This document shows positions 35,101 through 48,776 of a stretch of 64,000 bases of DNA, piece after piece; the first letter of the stretch is position 1; every line of letters starts with the position of its first letter. A program made the translations under genes and the position numbers. The stretch spans positions 27,063,211 to 27,127,210 of the forward strand of contig NC_134398.1 in NCBI RefSeq assembly GCF_050003625.1. Direction: 5' to 3'. This DNA comes from Haematobia irritans. Taxonomy: Eukaryota > Arthropoda > Insecta > Diptera > Muscidae. The notes beneath the pieces were generated by a model. That model saw only the letters and a list, made by a program, of their open reading frames with translations, was not told the origin of the DNA and did no database searches.

Positions 35101-35456
35101 AATTTTGTCAACATTTAATTTCTATAGCAAGTTTTGTTAAAATTTTGTTTCCATTGAAAGTTTTGTTAAAATTTAATTTCTATAGCAAGTTTTGTTAAAA
35201 TTTTCTCAAACTTTTATTTCTATAGAAAATTTTCACAAAATTTTATTTCTATAGAACATTTAATTAAAATTTCATTTCTATAGAAAATTTTGTCAAAATT
35301 TTATTTCTATAGAAAATTTTATCAAAATTTTATTTCTATAGAAAATGTTGACAAAATTTTGTTACTATTGAAAATTTTAACAAAATTTTATTTCTATTGA
35401 AAATTCTAACAAAATTTTATTTCTATAGAAAATGTTGATAAAATTTTATTTCGAAT
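32165..35456 (+). repeat. 29-bp array, F orientation, with ~530-bp higher-order repeat
   Basis: The longest uninterrupted array (3.3 kb). A marker block TTTTATTGTTTTTATT occurs at about 33477, 34007 and 34787; the first two lie 530 bp apart within nearly identical flanks (33371-33890 against 33901-34420). Variants TCAACATTTT and GCAAGTTTTGTTAAAA cluster locally. Confidence 0.94.
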
Positions 35457-37490
35457 TTTATAATTAGCGATTCCTATGGCATGGTTAAAAAAATCATACC
35501 AGCCATTTGGATTTGCAAAAGATACGACTATGATAAAATATAAAATTCTAGAATTTCCCACATTTATTACCACATCGGTGACAGTTGCCTAGCAAAACTC
35601 AATTTCAATTAAAATGAATTGTTCTAATTTTTAAAATAAAAATTGTTTCCAATTACCAGCAAAAACATATCTCGACCTTTAACTACCGCATTTTTTTTTT
35701 TTGCGAAGAATACATTTTGCTTACCACCAGTTTCGCATAGGAAAGAAGTTACAGCAGCCATTTTATAAACCAATTTTGTGTTTGACATTCCTGGTATTAG
35801 AAATTGCGTTATGTGCTTCCATCTGTCCGTCCGTCCATCCGTGCGTACGTATGGATGTTAACACTTCCTGGCTGCTGCTACTTTGGAAATGGGAATTTCA
35901 AATGAACTGTTTGCCTATATGTCAGAGACAGAGGTGCTTGGCATATTCATTTTTAAAACAAAGCAGACAGATATCTACCAGTGTAAAAGTGTTTGTTCAA
36001 GGCATTAGACCACCCTCGGATAGGATTTTCTTTGCTTTGGCCATCACATAAGTCCTCACATCATTGGCAAAAAAAAAAAGAGAACAGCGGCGATACTTTT
36101 GCATGTGAAATCGCATAATCCTCTTGCCGTTTCCGTTGCCATTTTTGTTTTTGTTTTTCTGTGTGTTTCGGAAATGTCAGCTACAGATTACTAAGGGATA
36201 CGCATAAGAAATCTTAACAAGCCAATTGCAGAAGGTAAGATTCTTAGCCCATGGTCTGGTATAAGTTTTGTTACAGACTTTATCGAGACTCGCCTACATA
36301 CAAACGTAACCAGAACTCAACCATATGAGACTGAGAGTGCACACAATTTTACAAATATAACCATTGCCATATTCCTTAGCAAAGGGATCCCCTTTGGTTT
36401 ATTGGCGAGAAGGGAAGGGGGGCTATCCAATATTATGGCCAAGCAGACTATTAAACGCCCACCTGTGCATACGTGCCAAAGTGTTATTAGACCATTTATT
36501 TTTGGGTCCTATATTCATGTTGCTATAGCTGTTGTTGTCAGTGTTGCCAGTATTGGGGATTTTTTTTTCCAAATTGGGTATACTTTTTTTGGTGGAAATT
36601 TTGAGCTGGGGTTTTTGTGGGACATTTCCACAAATTTGGCTATTTCTGTCGGGATTTGCGTATATTTTTCCAATTTTTTAATTATTACGGTTTTCTAGAG
36701 CAGAACCCATTTACTTACTTTTTTGAAAAAAAATTGCCAGAAATTCATTGGGAATTTTTGTGGGCAATTTTAAATTAAATTGGGAATATTTGGTAATGAA
36801 ACATCCCTATTTTGGGGACAAGAGTACGGCAAATAATGGCAACACTGGTCGTAGTCATTGCGTTTGTGTCCATATAGCTTTTGATGATGATTTTTGTTGT
36901 TGTAAACGCTTAAACCAAATGGAAACATTAACTGGCATATGATAGTATGTGTGGGGGTGTATGTGTCTGTGTGTGTGTGTGTGACCATCTCTTTCTTCTC
37001 TCTTGTTGTTTTGCTACTTAATGGCAAGTAAATTTTAAATCTTCCTAAATGTTTCAAGACCATGGAGAATTTATAAAATTAAATGTTTTGGGAGCTTCCA
37101 TCATCAATTTATGTCGTACATGCCAATTGCCGTCCGCTCCGCTTACAATGACCTTCACCTAAATATGTAAACGTATGTATGATAATATTATAATGCTATA
37201 ATAACATCTATATTACTTTTCAGGGTTAATTTTAATAATTTATTGCAACTTTTATTAGTATTAGCCATTATTGAAATGTAGCCAGGGGATTTGAATTTAA
37301 TCATATTTTGTAGTGCATACTTGTAGGAGTGAATTATATGTTGAAATACAATTTTCAAGGAAAACGAACAAACATTTTAAGGAAATTGCTAATCCCTTGG
37401 GGGTGAACAAATGATTCCATTCTTTTGTAATGGGGCAATTAAGGAATTCGAATAGTGATACATTTATAGAGTACTTGATTTCTTTTATTT
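35457..37490. other. Unique non-coding DNA
   Basis: Two kilobases without the window's repeat families. Frames of 116 codons (35701-36051), 98 codons (36402-36698) and 97 codons (36770-37063, minus) were considered, but none shows motifs, splice signals in register or codon bias that I can defend. A (GT)n run lies at 36965-36983. Confidence 0.45.
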
Positions 37491-39152
37491 CTGTAGAACA
37501 TTTTGACAAAATTTTATTTTTATAGAAAATTTTAACAAAATTTAATTTCTATAGAAAACTTTGTCAAAGTTATATTTCTATCAAAAATTTTGTCAAAATT
37601 GTATATTTCTTTAGAAAATTTCAATATTTTATTTTTATAGAAACTTTTAACAATATTTTATTTCTATAGAAGATTTTAACATTTTTTTCTATAGAAAATT
37701 TTGTGAACATTTTATTTTTATAGAAAATATTGTCCAAATTTTATTTCTTTTTTGTCAACATTTTATTTCTAGAGAAAATTTTGTGAAAATTTAATTTTTA
37801 GAGAAAATTTTGTTTAAATTTTATTTCTATTGAAAATTTTCTCAAAATTTGTATTTCTATAGAAAATTTTGTCAAAATTTTATTTGTACACAAAATTTTA
37901 ACAAAATTTTATTTATATAGAAAATTTTATAAAATTTTACTTCTATAGAAAGTTTTAACAAAATTTTAATTCTATAGAAAACTTTGTCAAAATTTTATTT
38001 CTATAGAAAATTTTGTCAAAATTGTAAATTTCTTTAGAAAATTTCATTATTTTATTTTTATAGAACATTTTTTCAAATTTGTATTTCTATAGAAAATTTT
38101 TTAAAATTTGGTCAAAATTCTATTTTTATAGAAAATTTTAACAATATTTTATTTCTATAGAAGATTTTAACATTTCTTTCTATAGAAAGTTTTGTCAAAA
38201 TTTTATTTTATAGAAAATTTTGTGAACATTTTATTCCTATAGACAATTTTGTCAAAATTTTATTTCTATAGAAAGTTTTGTCAACATCTTATTTCTAGAG
38301 AAAGTTTTGTGAAAATTTTATTTTTATAAACAATTTTGTCAAAATTTTATTTCTATTGAAAATTTTCTTAAAATTTTTGTCAGAATTGTATATTTCTTTA
38401 AAAAATTTCAAAATTTTATTTTTATAGAAAATGTCGTCAAATTTGTATATATATAAAATTTTTTTTAAATTTTATTTCTATAAAAATTTGGTCAAAATTT
38501 TATTTTTATAGAAAATTTTAACTAGGTTTTAACATTTTTTTCTATAGAAAATTTTGCAAAATTTTATTTCTATAGAAAATTTTGTAAAAAATTTTATTTC
38601 TATAGAAAATTTTGCAAAATTTTATTTCTATAGAAAATTTTGTAAAAAATTTTATTTCTATAGAAAATTTTGTCAAAATTTTATTTCTATAGAAAATTTT
38701 GTCAAAATTTTATTTCTATAGAAAATGTCCTCAAAATTTTATGTCTATAGAAAATGTCCTCAAAATTTTATGTCTATAGAAAGTTTTGTCAAAATTTTAT
38801 TTCTAAATAAATTTTTGTCAACATTTTAAGTCCATAAAACATTTTGTCAAAATTTTACTTCTAACGAAAATTTTGTCAAAAATTTATTTCTATAGAAAGA
38901 TTTGCCAAAATTTTATTTCGATTAAAAATTTTGCCAAAATTTGTTTGACAGAAAATTTTCTACAAATTTTATTTCAATAGAAAAATTTAACAAAATTTGT
39001 ATTTCTATAGAAAATTTTATTTCTATAGGAAATTTTAACAAATTTCATTTCTACAGAAAGTTTTGTCAAAATTTTATTTCTATAGAAAATTTTGTCAAAA
39101 TTTTATTTCTATAGAAAATTTTGTTAAAATGTTATTTCTATAGAAAATTTTG
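37491..39152 (+). repeat. 29-bp array, F orientation
   Basis: Forward units with many TTTAACA and ATTTCTTTAG variants; a 58-bp doublet at 38548-38660 is duplicated exactly. Runs directly into an A-type element at about 39153. Confidence 0.93.
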
Positions 39153-40110
39153 TACATGTTGTTAGTATATGGTCTCTAACAACTATGCAAAAATTGGTCC
39201 ACATCGGTCAATAATTATATATAGCCCCCATATAAACCGATCCCCAGATTTGGCTTGCAAAGCCTCTAAGAGAAGAAAGTTTCGTACTATCCGGCTAAAA
39301 TTTCGTACATGGTGTTAGTATACGGTCTCTAATGGCCATGCAAAAATTGGTCGAAATCGGTCCTTAATTATATATAGCCCCCATATACACCGATCCCCAG
39401 ATTTGACCTCCGGAGCCCCTTCGAAGAGCAAAATTCATCCGATTCGATTGAAATTTGGTACGTGATGTTAGTATATGGTATCCAGCAACCATGTAGGAAT
39501 TGGTTCATATCAGTCCATAATTATATATAGCCCCATATAAACCGATCCCCAGATTTGACCTCCGATGCCTTTTGGGGAAGCAAAATTCATCCGATCTGGT
39601 TGAAACTTGGTACGTCGTGGTAGTATATGATATTTAACAGCCATGCCAAAAGTGGTCCATATCAGTCCATAATCAAATATAGCCCCCATATAAACCGATC
39701 CCGAGATTTGGTTTTGGAGCCTCTTGGAGGAGCAAATTTCATCCGAGTCAGTTGAAATTTGGTACATTGTGCTAGTATATGGCCGTTAACAAACATGCCT
39801 AACTAGGTCCATATCGGTCTATAGTTATATATAGCCCTCAGATAAATCGATCCCCAATCACACAAAAATTGGTCCATATCAAGTTCATAGTTGTATATAG
39901 CCCCCATATAAGCGATCCCATACTTCAATTCTGGCTCTCTACCACGTATGGACTAACTCCCAATTTAGAAAACGATGTTAAGAGTTTTAAGATACCACAA
40001 CCCAAGTAATTTGATTGTGGATGACAGTCTTTCGTAGAAGTTTCTATGCAATCCATGGTGGAGGGTACATAAGATTCGGCGTGGCTGAACTTACGGCAGT
40101 ATATACTTGT
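39153..40110 (-). mobile_element. A-type element, minus strand, truncated at its 3' side
   Basis: 5' end at about 40110 (ACAAGTATATACTGCCGTAAG on the minus strand, with GTACCCTCCACCATGG). Five or six ~153-bp units with ATATAGCCCCCATATAAACC on the plus strand follow. The distal ACGG block and terminal hairpin are absent; the array at 39152 replaces them. Confidence 0.75.
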
Positions 40111-40900
40111 TTTTTTTTTTTTTTTTGGTTTTAACAACAATTTCTTTCTTTTCTTCCGACGTTTTTGGAGTTCTCCGGTTTCTGTTTATTTTTTATTTTT
40201 GCAGGACAAAGAACCAAAATAGCTTTAAAGCAGCAATAGGAAACAGCATCTGCATAGCAAATGCATTACACATTTGCACGTATCACATAAACATAAATGC
40301 TAGAATACATTTCACTGTACAATACAAATAAGCCAAACTCAATATTCGGAGAAATATATGAGGTTGATATATTAGGGGACGTTAAAGAGGAGGGGAACAG
40401 AGGTCGATACACTGCAACAAAAAAAGCATAACCGGTTTCAAAGCTTTTACTTTTACACTGACGATTTTGGTATAGATTCGAGCCAAAGAAGCGGAGAATT
40501 GAAATGAGGATATTTTAAGGACACAATTCTCTCTTAACTTTAAGTTTTGAGTACTTGACGCCAGGACAAAAAAAAACAATTTTAAGTCATTAGTTGTTTC
40601 ACCATTTTTTCTTCATTTGCTATTAACGTCTTTTAAAAACTAGTTAACGGCAACTTAAATTTCCATATTCAAACTCGACTTCAAGTAGAGATTATGCCAT
40701 GTTTTATGGCCCGCCGATTTGAACAAGACGTCTGATCTTATAGATTTTGCCATAACTAAGACATTAAGACGCAATAAGATATCAGTAATTCAATATTGCG
40801 ATCTATCTTCTGACCATTCCTCTACCATTTTGACATTGCTAAACTCAAAGGGAATGAATTCGTATCCTTGCCAACCATCCGGATGAAAAGAAATATGTCA
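40111..40900. other. Unique non-coding spacer
   Basis: A T-run next to the A-type 5' end, then about 750 bp of unique sequence. Frames of 62-74 codons have no support. Confidence 0.5.
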
Positions 40901-41121
40901 GCATTAAGGTTGCCAGTAGAATTCTACCAAAAATGGTAGAGTTTTTACTATTTGGTAGACTTTGCGAGATACTTAAATTTATAATAGTAATAAAAATTGG
41001 ACAAAATTTTCTATAGAAATAAAATTTAGACAAAATTTTCTATGTACATAAAATTTTCACAAAATTTCTATAGAAATAAAATTTTGACAAAATTTTCTAT
41101 AGAAATGAAATTTTGACAAAA
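40901..41121 (+). repeat. GGTTGCCA element end followed by R-orientation 29-bp units
   Basis: GGTTGCCA (40908-40915), then GTAGAATTCTACCAAAAATG and TTTGGTAGACTTTG, then R units from 40985. The same end block (GGTTGC, GTAGAATTCTAC) is at 57109 on the minus strand and at 61927. Confidence 0.75.
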
Positions 41122-43296
41122 TCTATATATATAAAATTCAATCTATGTTTGTTTATTTGTTTGTTTGTTTGTTTGTTTGTATGAACCGAGTTGGCTCCGA
41201 AACGGCTGAACCGATTTACTTGAAACTTTCAGAGATCATAGGGGACGTTCATGTGGTAAAAATAGGGTACCTCATTTTTTGACACCTGGTCGCGGAGGGG
41301 GACCTCCCCTATGTCGGACTTTTTGAAAATTGGACCAAAGTTGACCGATTTGCTTGAAATTTTCATTGAAGGTTGGATTTGGCATCTAGACAAAGATCCG
41401 CTACTTTATATTTCGATATTTTGTGGCGGAGGGGGACATCCCCTTCGTTCGACTTTTTTTAAAGTACAGCGAAAAAACTAAAATTCTCTAAATTATCTGA
41501 GATTTAAAGAGAACATGCGGTAAGGTTATGGAATTAATATGGGGTACCTGATGATTTCATATGCGGACGGGTAGGGGGACCTCCCCCTTGCCTTACTTTT
41601 TGAAACTTGGAACAAAATTATGCGATTTGCATGAAATTTTCATTGAATGTTGGGGTTGGCATCTAGACAAAAATCCGCTACATTATTTTTCGATATTTGG
41701 TCGGGGAGGGGGGCCACCCCTTTGTCCGACTTTTTTTAAAGTACAGTGAAAACAAAACTAAACTTCCTCGACTGAAATTTTACGGAGAAATGGGTGAGGT
41801 TATGAAATTTATATCAGGTTCCTGATTTTTTAATAAAAATAAAAGGGCAAGGGAGACATCCGCTTCTCTTAAGTACATACAGAGAAAAAACTAAACTTTA
41901 CCGAGTTACTTGAAATTTACAGAGGACTAGGGAGAGATCGTAACCTCTGTCAACTGTAATAGTTGATACCTGATTTTGTGATTTTTGGACGGAAGAGAGG
42001 TCGCCCCTTTAGGCTTGTAATTTGCTTGACATTTTCTGGGACGTTTACAAAAGACACGCTTTTCGACATTTGGTCGGGGAGGAGGTCCTCTTCTAAAATT
42101 GCAAAAAAAAATGGCTCTATTAACCATGTTCCTTAATCTATATCTGTCCATAAAGCTCGAAAAATAATTGTATAATTAGATATAATGCATTTGAACGTCA
42201 ATTGCCTGTTTCGGTATCAGGCTAACATGAAATATAAAAAAATTTAAGTTTTCTTGAAATTTACAAAGGAAGCGGGGGAAAAGGTTATAAATGAAGAGGC
42301 AACCTTCATTGCCCCACACTTGAAGGAAAGTTTCAAGAATTTTCAGGGAAGGTTAGGGTTGCTATTCACTACGGTGTTTGTCGATATTGTATCGGGGAAA
42401 GTGACGTCCCTTTAAAACAATAGAGCAAAAATTAAACATCTCCGATCTACTTGAAATTTACAGGGAACGTGGGAGGAGGTGATGAAATTTATACATGATT
42501 TTTAAATTAATATATGATTTTTCGATATCTGGTTGGGGAAGGGGAAAATTGAAATAAACTCTGCCGATTTACTTCGATAGAATTTATAGGGACCATTGAG
42601 TAGTTGCGAAATTAATATAGGGTATAGGAAGGTGGGGAGAGAGTTCCCCTTTGTCGTTTTTTTCTCTTAAATTGAAAGTGGAGGGTTGTCCGTAAATGGG
42701 AACTAGGTATATAATTTTATGATTTTTGCACAGGCTTCTTTCTTCCAGACTTCTTATTAGTAAAGAAAGGGTTCCCTTTTGTCCGTTTTTTTTTTTTTAG
42801 AGGGTTGTCCGTAAATGGGAACTCGGTACATAATTTTATGATTTTTGCACAGGCTTCTGCCAGACTTCTTTTTAGTAAAGAACTTAAATTTACATGAAAT
42901 TGGCAGCCAACGTAGAGGGTGCATTATTTTCCAACATTTAGCAAATGTTAATGTGGTAAAATTTTTTACTACTTTTGCCTTTTCCGATTTATTGGATGGG
43001 AAACAGTAATTCTTTGTATGTTATTATAATATAGTGCTTAATTTTCAGATATGTTGAGGAGAAGGATACCTTTCCTTGACAAACCACATTTAAAATTCAC
43101 AAAAAATATAGAAGAAGGTACACCCTCTCCCGCCGTATTTGTACCTATAAACGAAAAATCAAGTAGTCCGATTTGTTTAAAAGAATTCAAATCTTTTCGA
43201 ATTTGTTTTCAGCACGATATAGTTGACTAAGTTAACGCAAAATGTTCCTCCAAATACGCTTCGGAAGGCGCAGCGAAGCGGGCCGGGTTACGACAG
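41122..43296 (+). mobile_element. Helitron-like non-autonomous element (2.2 kb) inside a 29-bp array
   Basis: Starts TCTATATATATAAAATTC, followed by a (TTTG)n tract and GGCTCCGAAACGGCTGAACC, an arrangement I associate with arthropod Helitron-like elements; ends in a GC-rich GGCGCAGCGAAGCGGGCC stretch and TTACGACAG. The flanks join exactly (GACAAAA | TTTTCTAT) to a normal 29-bp unit with no target duplication and insertion between A and T, as Helitrons do. The expected CTRR terminus is not seen (CAG instead). Internal ~273-bp repeats carry GGCATCTAGACAAA; a 119-bp duplication starts GAGGGTTGTCCGTAAATGGG at 42681 and 42800. No Rep/helicase coding. Confidence 0.6.
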
Positions 43297-46200
43297 TTTT
43301 CTATAAAAATAAAATGTTGACAAAATTTTCTATAGAAATAAAATTTTGACAAAATTTTCTATAGAAATAAAATTTTGACAAAATTTTCTATAGCAACAAA
43401 ATTTTGACAAAATTTTCTATGGCAACAAAATTTTGACAAAATTTTCTATGGCAACAAAATTTTGACAAAATTTTCTATGGCAACAAAATTTTGACAAAAT
43501 TTTCTATGGCAACAAAATTTTGACAAAATTTTCTATAGAAATAAAATTCTGACAAAATTTTCTATAAAATTTTGAAAAAATTTTCTATATACATAAAAGT
43601 TTTACAAATTTTTCTATAGCAACAAAATTTCGACAAAATTTTCTATAGAAATAAAGTTTTGACAAAATTTTTCTTCAGAAATAAAATTTTGACAAAATTT
43701 TCTATAGCACCAAAATTTTGACAAAATTTTCTATAGCAACAAAATTTTGACAAAATTTTCTATGGCAACAAAATTTTGACAAAATTTTCTATAGAAATAA
43801 AATTTTGACAAAATTTTCTATAGAAATAAAATTCTGACAAAATTTTCTATTGAAATAAAATTTTGACAACATTTTCTTTAGAAATAAACTGTTGACAAAA
43901 TTTTCTATAGAAATAAAATTTTGAAAAAATTTTCTATATACATAAAATTTTTACAAAATTTTCTATAGCAACAAAATTTTGACAAAATTTTCGATGGCAA
44001 CAAAATTTTGACAAAATTTTCTATAGAAAACAAATTTTGACAAAATTTTCTATAGAAATGAAATATTGATAAAATTTTCTATAGAAATAAAATATTGACA
44101 AAATTTTCTATAGAAACAAAATTTTGACAAAATTTTCTACAGAAATAAAATCTTGACAAAATTTTCTATAGATATAAAATTTTGAAATAATTTTCTATAG
44201 AAATAAAATTTCACAAACATGTTCTATGGAAATAAAATGTTTACACAATTTTCTATGCAAATAACATTTTGACACAATTTTCTATGGAAATAAAATTCTG
44301 ACACAATTTTCTATAGAAATATAATTTTGACTAAAGTTTCTTTAGAAATAAAATTTTGACAAGATTTTCTATAGCAACAATATTTTGGAAAAATTTTCTA
44401 TAGAACTAAAATTTTGACAAAATTATCTATAGAAATAAAATTTTGACAAAATTTTACATAAAAATAAAATATTGACAAAATTTTCAATAGAAATACAATT
44501 ATGACAAAATTTTCTTTATACATGAAATTTTAAAAAATTTTTCTATAGCAACAAAATTTTGAGAAAATTTTCTATGGCAACAAAATTTTGACAAAATTTT
44601 CCATAGAAAAAAAATTTTGACAAAATTTTATATAGAAATAAAATATTGACAAAATTTTCTATAGAAATAAAATTTTGACAAAATTTTCTATATATATAAA
44701 ATTTTGACAAAATTTTCTATATACATAAAATTTTCACAAAATTTTCTATAGAAATACAATTTTGACAAAATTTTCTTAATACATGAAATTTTTCTATAGC
44801 AAAAAAATTTTGACAAAATGTTCTATGGTAACAAAATTTTGACAAAATTTTCTATAGAAATAAAATTTTGACAAAATTTTCTTTAGAAATAAAATTTTTT
44901 TCAAAATTTTCTATAGAAATACAATTTGGACAAAATTTTCTATAGAAATAAAATATTGACAAAATTTTCTATAGAAATAAAATTTTGACAAATTTTCTAT
45001 ACACATAAAATTTTTACAAATTTTTCTTAGCAACAAAATTTTGACAAAATTTTCTATGGCAACAAAATGTTGACAACAGTTTCTATAGAAATAAAATTTT
45101 GACATAATTTTCTATAGCAATAAAATTTTGACAAAATTTTCTACAGAAATAAAATTTTGACAAAATTTTCTATAGATATAAAATTTTGAAAAAATTTTCT
45201 ATAGAAATACAATTTTGACAAAATTTTCTATAGAAATAAAATTTTCTATAGCAACAAAATTTTGACAAAATTTTCTATATAAATAAAATATTACAAAAAT
45301 GTTCTATGGAAATAAAATTCTGACAAAATTTTCGATAGTAATATAATTTTGACAAAATTTTCTTTAGAAATAAAATTTTCTATAGCAACAATATTTTGAC
45401 AAAATTTTCTATAAAAATAAAATTTTGTCACAATTTTCTATAGAACTAAAATATTGTCACAATTTTCTATAGAAATAAAATTCTGACAAAATTTTCTATA
45501 GAAATAAAATTTTGAAAAAAAAATTCTTTAGAAATAAAATTTTCACAAATTGTTCTGTATATATAAAATTTTCACAATTTTCTATAGCAACAAAATTTTG
45601 ACAACATTTTCTATAGAAATAAAGTTTTGACAAAATTTTCTATATATATATATAAAATTTTGACAAAATTTTCTATAGCAAAAAACAAAATTTTCTATAG
45701 AAATAAAATTTTGTCACAATTTTCTATAGAAATAAAATTTTGTCAGAATTTTCTGTAAAAATAAAGTTTTGTCACAATTTTCTATAGAACTAAAATTTTG
45801 TCACAATTTTCTATAGAAATAAAATTCTGACAAAATTTTCTAAAGCAACGATATTTTGACAAAATTTTCTATAGAAATAAAATTTTGCAAAATTTTCTAT
45901 AAAAATAAAATTTTGCAAAAATGTTCTATAGAAATAAAATTTTGACAAAATTTTCTATAGAAATAAAATTTTAACAAAATTTTCTATGGAAATAAAATTT
46001 TGACACAATTTTGTATCAAAATAAAATGTTGACAAAATTTTCTATAGAAATAAAATTTTGACAAAGTTTTCTAATTAAACAAGAATTTGAAAAGTTTTCT
46101 ATAGAAATAAAATTTTGAAAAATTTTTCTATGGAAATAAAATTTTGCAAGATTTTCTATAAAAATAAAATTTTGACAAAATTTTTTATAGAAAGAAAATT

Positions 46201-46455
46201 TTGATAAAATTTTCTATAGAAATAAAATTTTGCAAAAAGTTTCTATAGAAATAAAATTTTGACAAAGTTTTCTAATTAAACAAAAATTTGATCAAGTTTT
46301 CTATAGAAATAAAATTTTGACAACATTTTCTATAAAAATAAAATTTTTACAAAATTTTCTATAAAAATAAAATTTTGACAAAATTTTCTATAGAAAAAAA
46401 AATTGGCAAAAAGTTTCTATAGAAATAAAATTTTGACACAATTTTCTATGGAAAT
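43297..46455 (-). repeat. 29-bp array, R orientation, with homogenised GGCAACAAAATTTTG variants
   Basis: Continues the array begun at 40985. Five consecutive ATGGCAACAAAATTTTGAC units at 43400-43530, and clusters of TTTTGTCACAATTTTC units at 45420-45840, show local spread of variants. Confidence 0.94.
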
Positions 46456-47575
46456 AAAACATGCATCGACTATTTTAACCTCTTATTTTTAAAAGCTGTT
46501 TTACTTTGTAGTCAAGATACAAAAAGTCAACAAAGTTAAAATCGATTTAATTAATTTTGAAGAAATTTTTAAATATAGTGTTAAATCTATTCTCTGTGTA
46601 AAATGTCAAGTCAAGTGGAGTAAAAAGACATTAAAAATGGAATATTAACCTTAAATTTAATAATGAATTGCGTATTACATAAGGTTTTAGTGCAATTTTT
46701 CTCATCTGAAAAACAAAATCTTTGTAATCCCCAATTTACAATTTCATGCCACGGATATGGTCCTTTAAGCATGGTCTTGGTAGTCATTTGGCTGATATTA
46801 CTTTTCAGCATGCTTCTCTCTGTATTATAAATTAAATATTCGACAATTTTTTTCTCAAACAAAGAATGGATTTTACTTCAAATATAAAGGTGTTAAATTA
46901 TTTATTCGCAGTCTCCTCTACCTTCGATGTTATGAAAAACGAGACTCAAGGTCTTTTGGAGAAAACTTTTGCAAAAATAATTCTTCCTTGTCTGGGAAAA
47001 TCTATTTGAACTTACATATTTTCGAATTATTCTCGAGTTTATAATCATCGTGAAAGTTCTGATTTTCATGTAGTGAGTTGGTTCCCCCCCACCCTTTCCG
47101 CTCAACTTTAATCAACTCCAAAAATATTCCGCAAATAGCTTTGGTTGTTTATTTTTTTGTTGGCTCACATATTTTTAGATTTCTTCTTCCTAAAAGGAAA
47201 AACCAAATATACAACTCAAGGCAATGACATGTTATTTGATTGTCGACCTACTTTGTGGTTTATTTTTTTTTTCTTCTATGAAGTAGGAATTTCCTTCCAA
47301 CAGATGGTAATAAAAAAAATTTTCTTCAATTAATTTGCCTTCATCAAAACGAAAAAAAAACAAGCAAAATAAAATACAATTATTTAGAACATAGCGAAAA
47401 TACATTTCATTACAACTTCTAGTGCAAGGATATCATTGGACCTCAAAATTTCATTTCTTTTGGCATACACAGAAAAAAACAAAGAAAGCGTTCAATTTTC
47501 CGTTAAATTTTAATACTTTCTACTTCACACTAGTTATATAAACTAAAAAAAGAAAAAAAAAACAATAAGAAACGT
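46456..47575. other. Unique non-coding spacer
   Basis: Follows the end of the array without a recognisable element terminus. A single CATACACAGAAAAAAACAAAG (about 47464) resembles one MITE end, but no partner end was found. Frames of 62-83 codons are not supported. Confidence 0.45.
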
Positions 47576-48413
47576 CTATAATTTTATTTGCATAGAAAAA
47601 TTTATTTCTAAAGAAAATTTTTCTGGAAATTTTATTTCTATAGAAAAATTTGTGAAAATTTTATTTGTATAGAAAAGTTTGTCAAAATTTAATTTCTATA
47701 GAAAAAATTTTTAAAATTTTATTTCTATAGAAAATTTTGTGAAAATTTTATTTGTATAGAAAATTTTGTCAACATTTTATTTCTATAGAACATTTTGTGA
47801 AAATTTTATTTCCATAGAAAATTGTGTCAAAATTTTATTTCCACAGAAAATTATGTAAAAATTTTACTTCCATAGAACATTTTTGTAAAATTTTATTTCT
47901 ATAGAAAATTGTGTCAATATTTTATTTGTATAGAAAAGTTTGTCAAAATTTAATTTCTATAGAAAAAATTTTTAAAATTTTATTTCTATTGGAAATTTTG
48001 TCAAAATTTTATTTCTATATTATATTATATATTTCTATATTATATTATATATTTTATTTCTATAGAAAATTTTGCGAAAATTTTATTTCTATAGAAAATT
48101 TTGTGAAAATTTTATTTGTATAGAAAATTTTGTCAAAATTTTATTTCTATAGAACATTTTGTGAAAATTTTATTTTCATAGAAAGTTGCGTCAAAATTTT
48201 ATTTCCACAGAAAATTGTGTAAAAATTTTACTTCCATAGAACATTTTTGTAAAATTTTATTTCTATAGAAAATTGTGTCAATATTTTATTTCTATAGAAA
48301 ATTTTGTCAAAATTTTATTTCTATAGAAAATGTTGTCAAAATGTTATTTCTATAGAAAATTTTGTCAAAATTTTATTTCTATAGAAAATTTTGTCAAAAT
48401 TTTTGTTCTTTCA
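47576..48413 (+). repeat. 29-bp array, F orientation, with ~361-bp duplication
   Basis: The block ACTTCCATAGAACATTTTTG is found at about 47866 and 48230, with matching flanks. A TATATTATATATTTC expansion lies at 48016-48055. Confidence 0.93.
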
Positions 48414-48776
48414 TTCGTTTTGTTTTGATATTGTTGGTTTTTGTTCTTTAATCATGTTGTTGTTTTTTGATTTCAGCTTAAAACCATACATTGACTAAAC
48501 TACAAGTGTAGCTTAACCAACAGAGGAAAAGAATGTTTGTCAAATTTATTTGGGCAAAGCCCTATAGACTGCAAGATGGTTGGATGGACGCACGTTTCGG
48601 AATTATCACATTCCTCATCAGCATCCTCTACTTGTAGCAAAACTATCAACCAATTATCAGAATAAATTCAGGCAGTTCATTAAACCCAACAATACACCAC
48701 ACTTGAACCGTCCGAAAAAAAAGGCTTTACATTGATAGCCGGCTTATGCCGAAAAAAAAACAAGAACCAAATCTTA
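48414..48776 (+). mobile_element. Foldback element F3, left arm and core only
   Basis: TGTTTTGATATTGTTGG, GCTTAAAACCATACATTGAC, CTACAAGTGTAGCTTAACC and the core (GGATGGACGCACGTTTCGG), ending GATAGCCGGCTTATGCCG. The right arm is missing; 29-bp units follow. The core frame is interrupted (a TAG in place of a Gln codon near 48634). Confidence 0.8.

Noticed and set aside
32165..35456. CRISPR-like array (29-bp repeat length, palindromic)
   Set aside because: There are no spacers; units abut directly and vary in sequence, and the sequence is eukaryotic.
35701..36698. Frames of 116 and 98 codons as exons
   Set aside because: No recognisable domain, no in-register splice signals, and no codon bias that I can see; unique DNA of this length yields such frames by chance.
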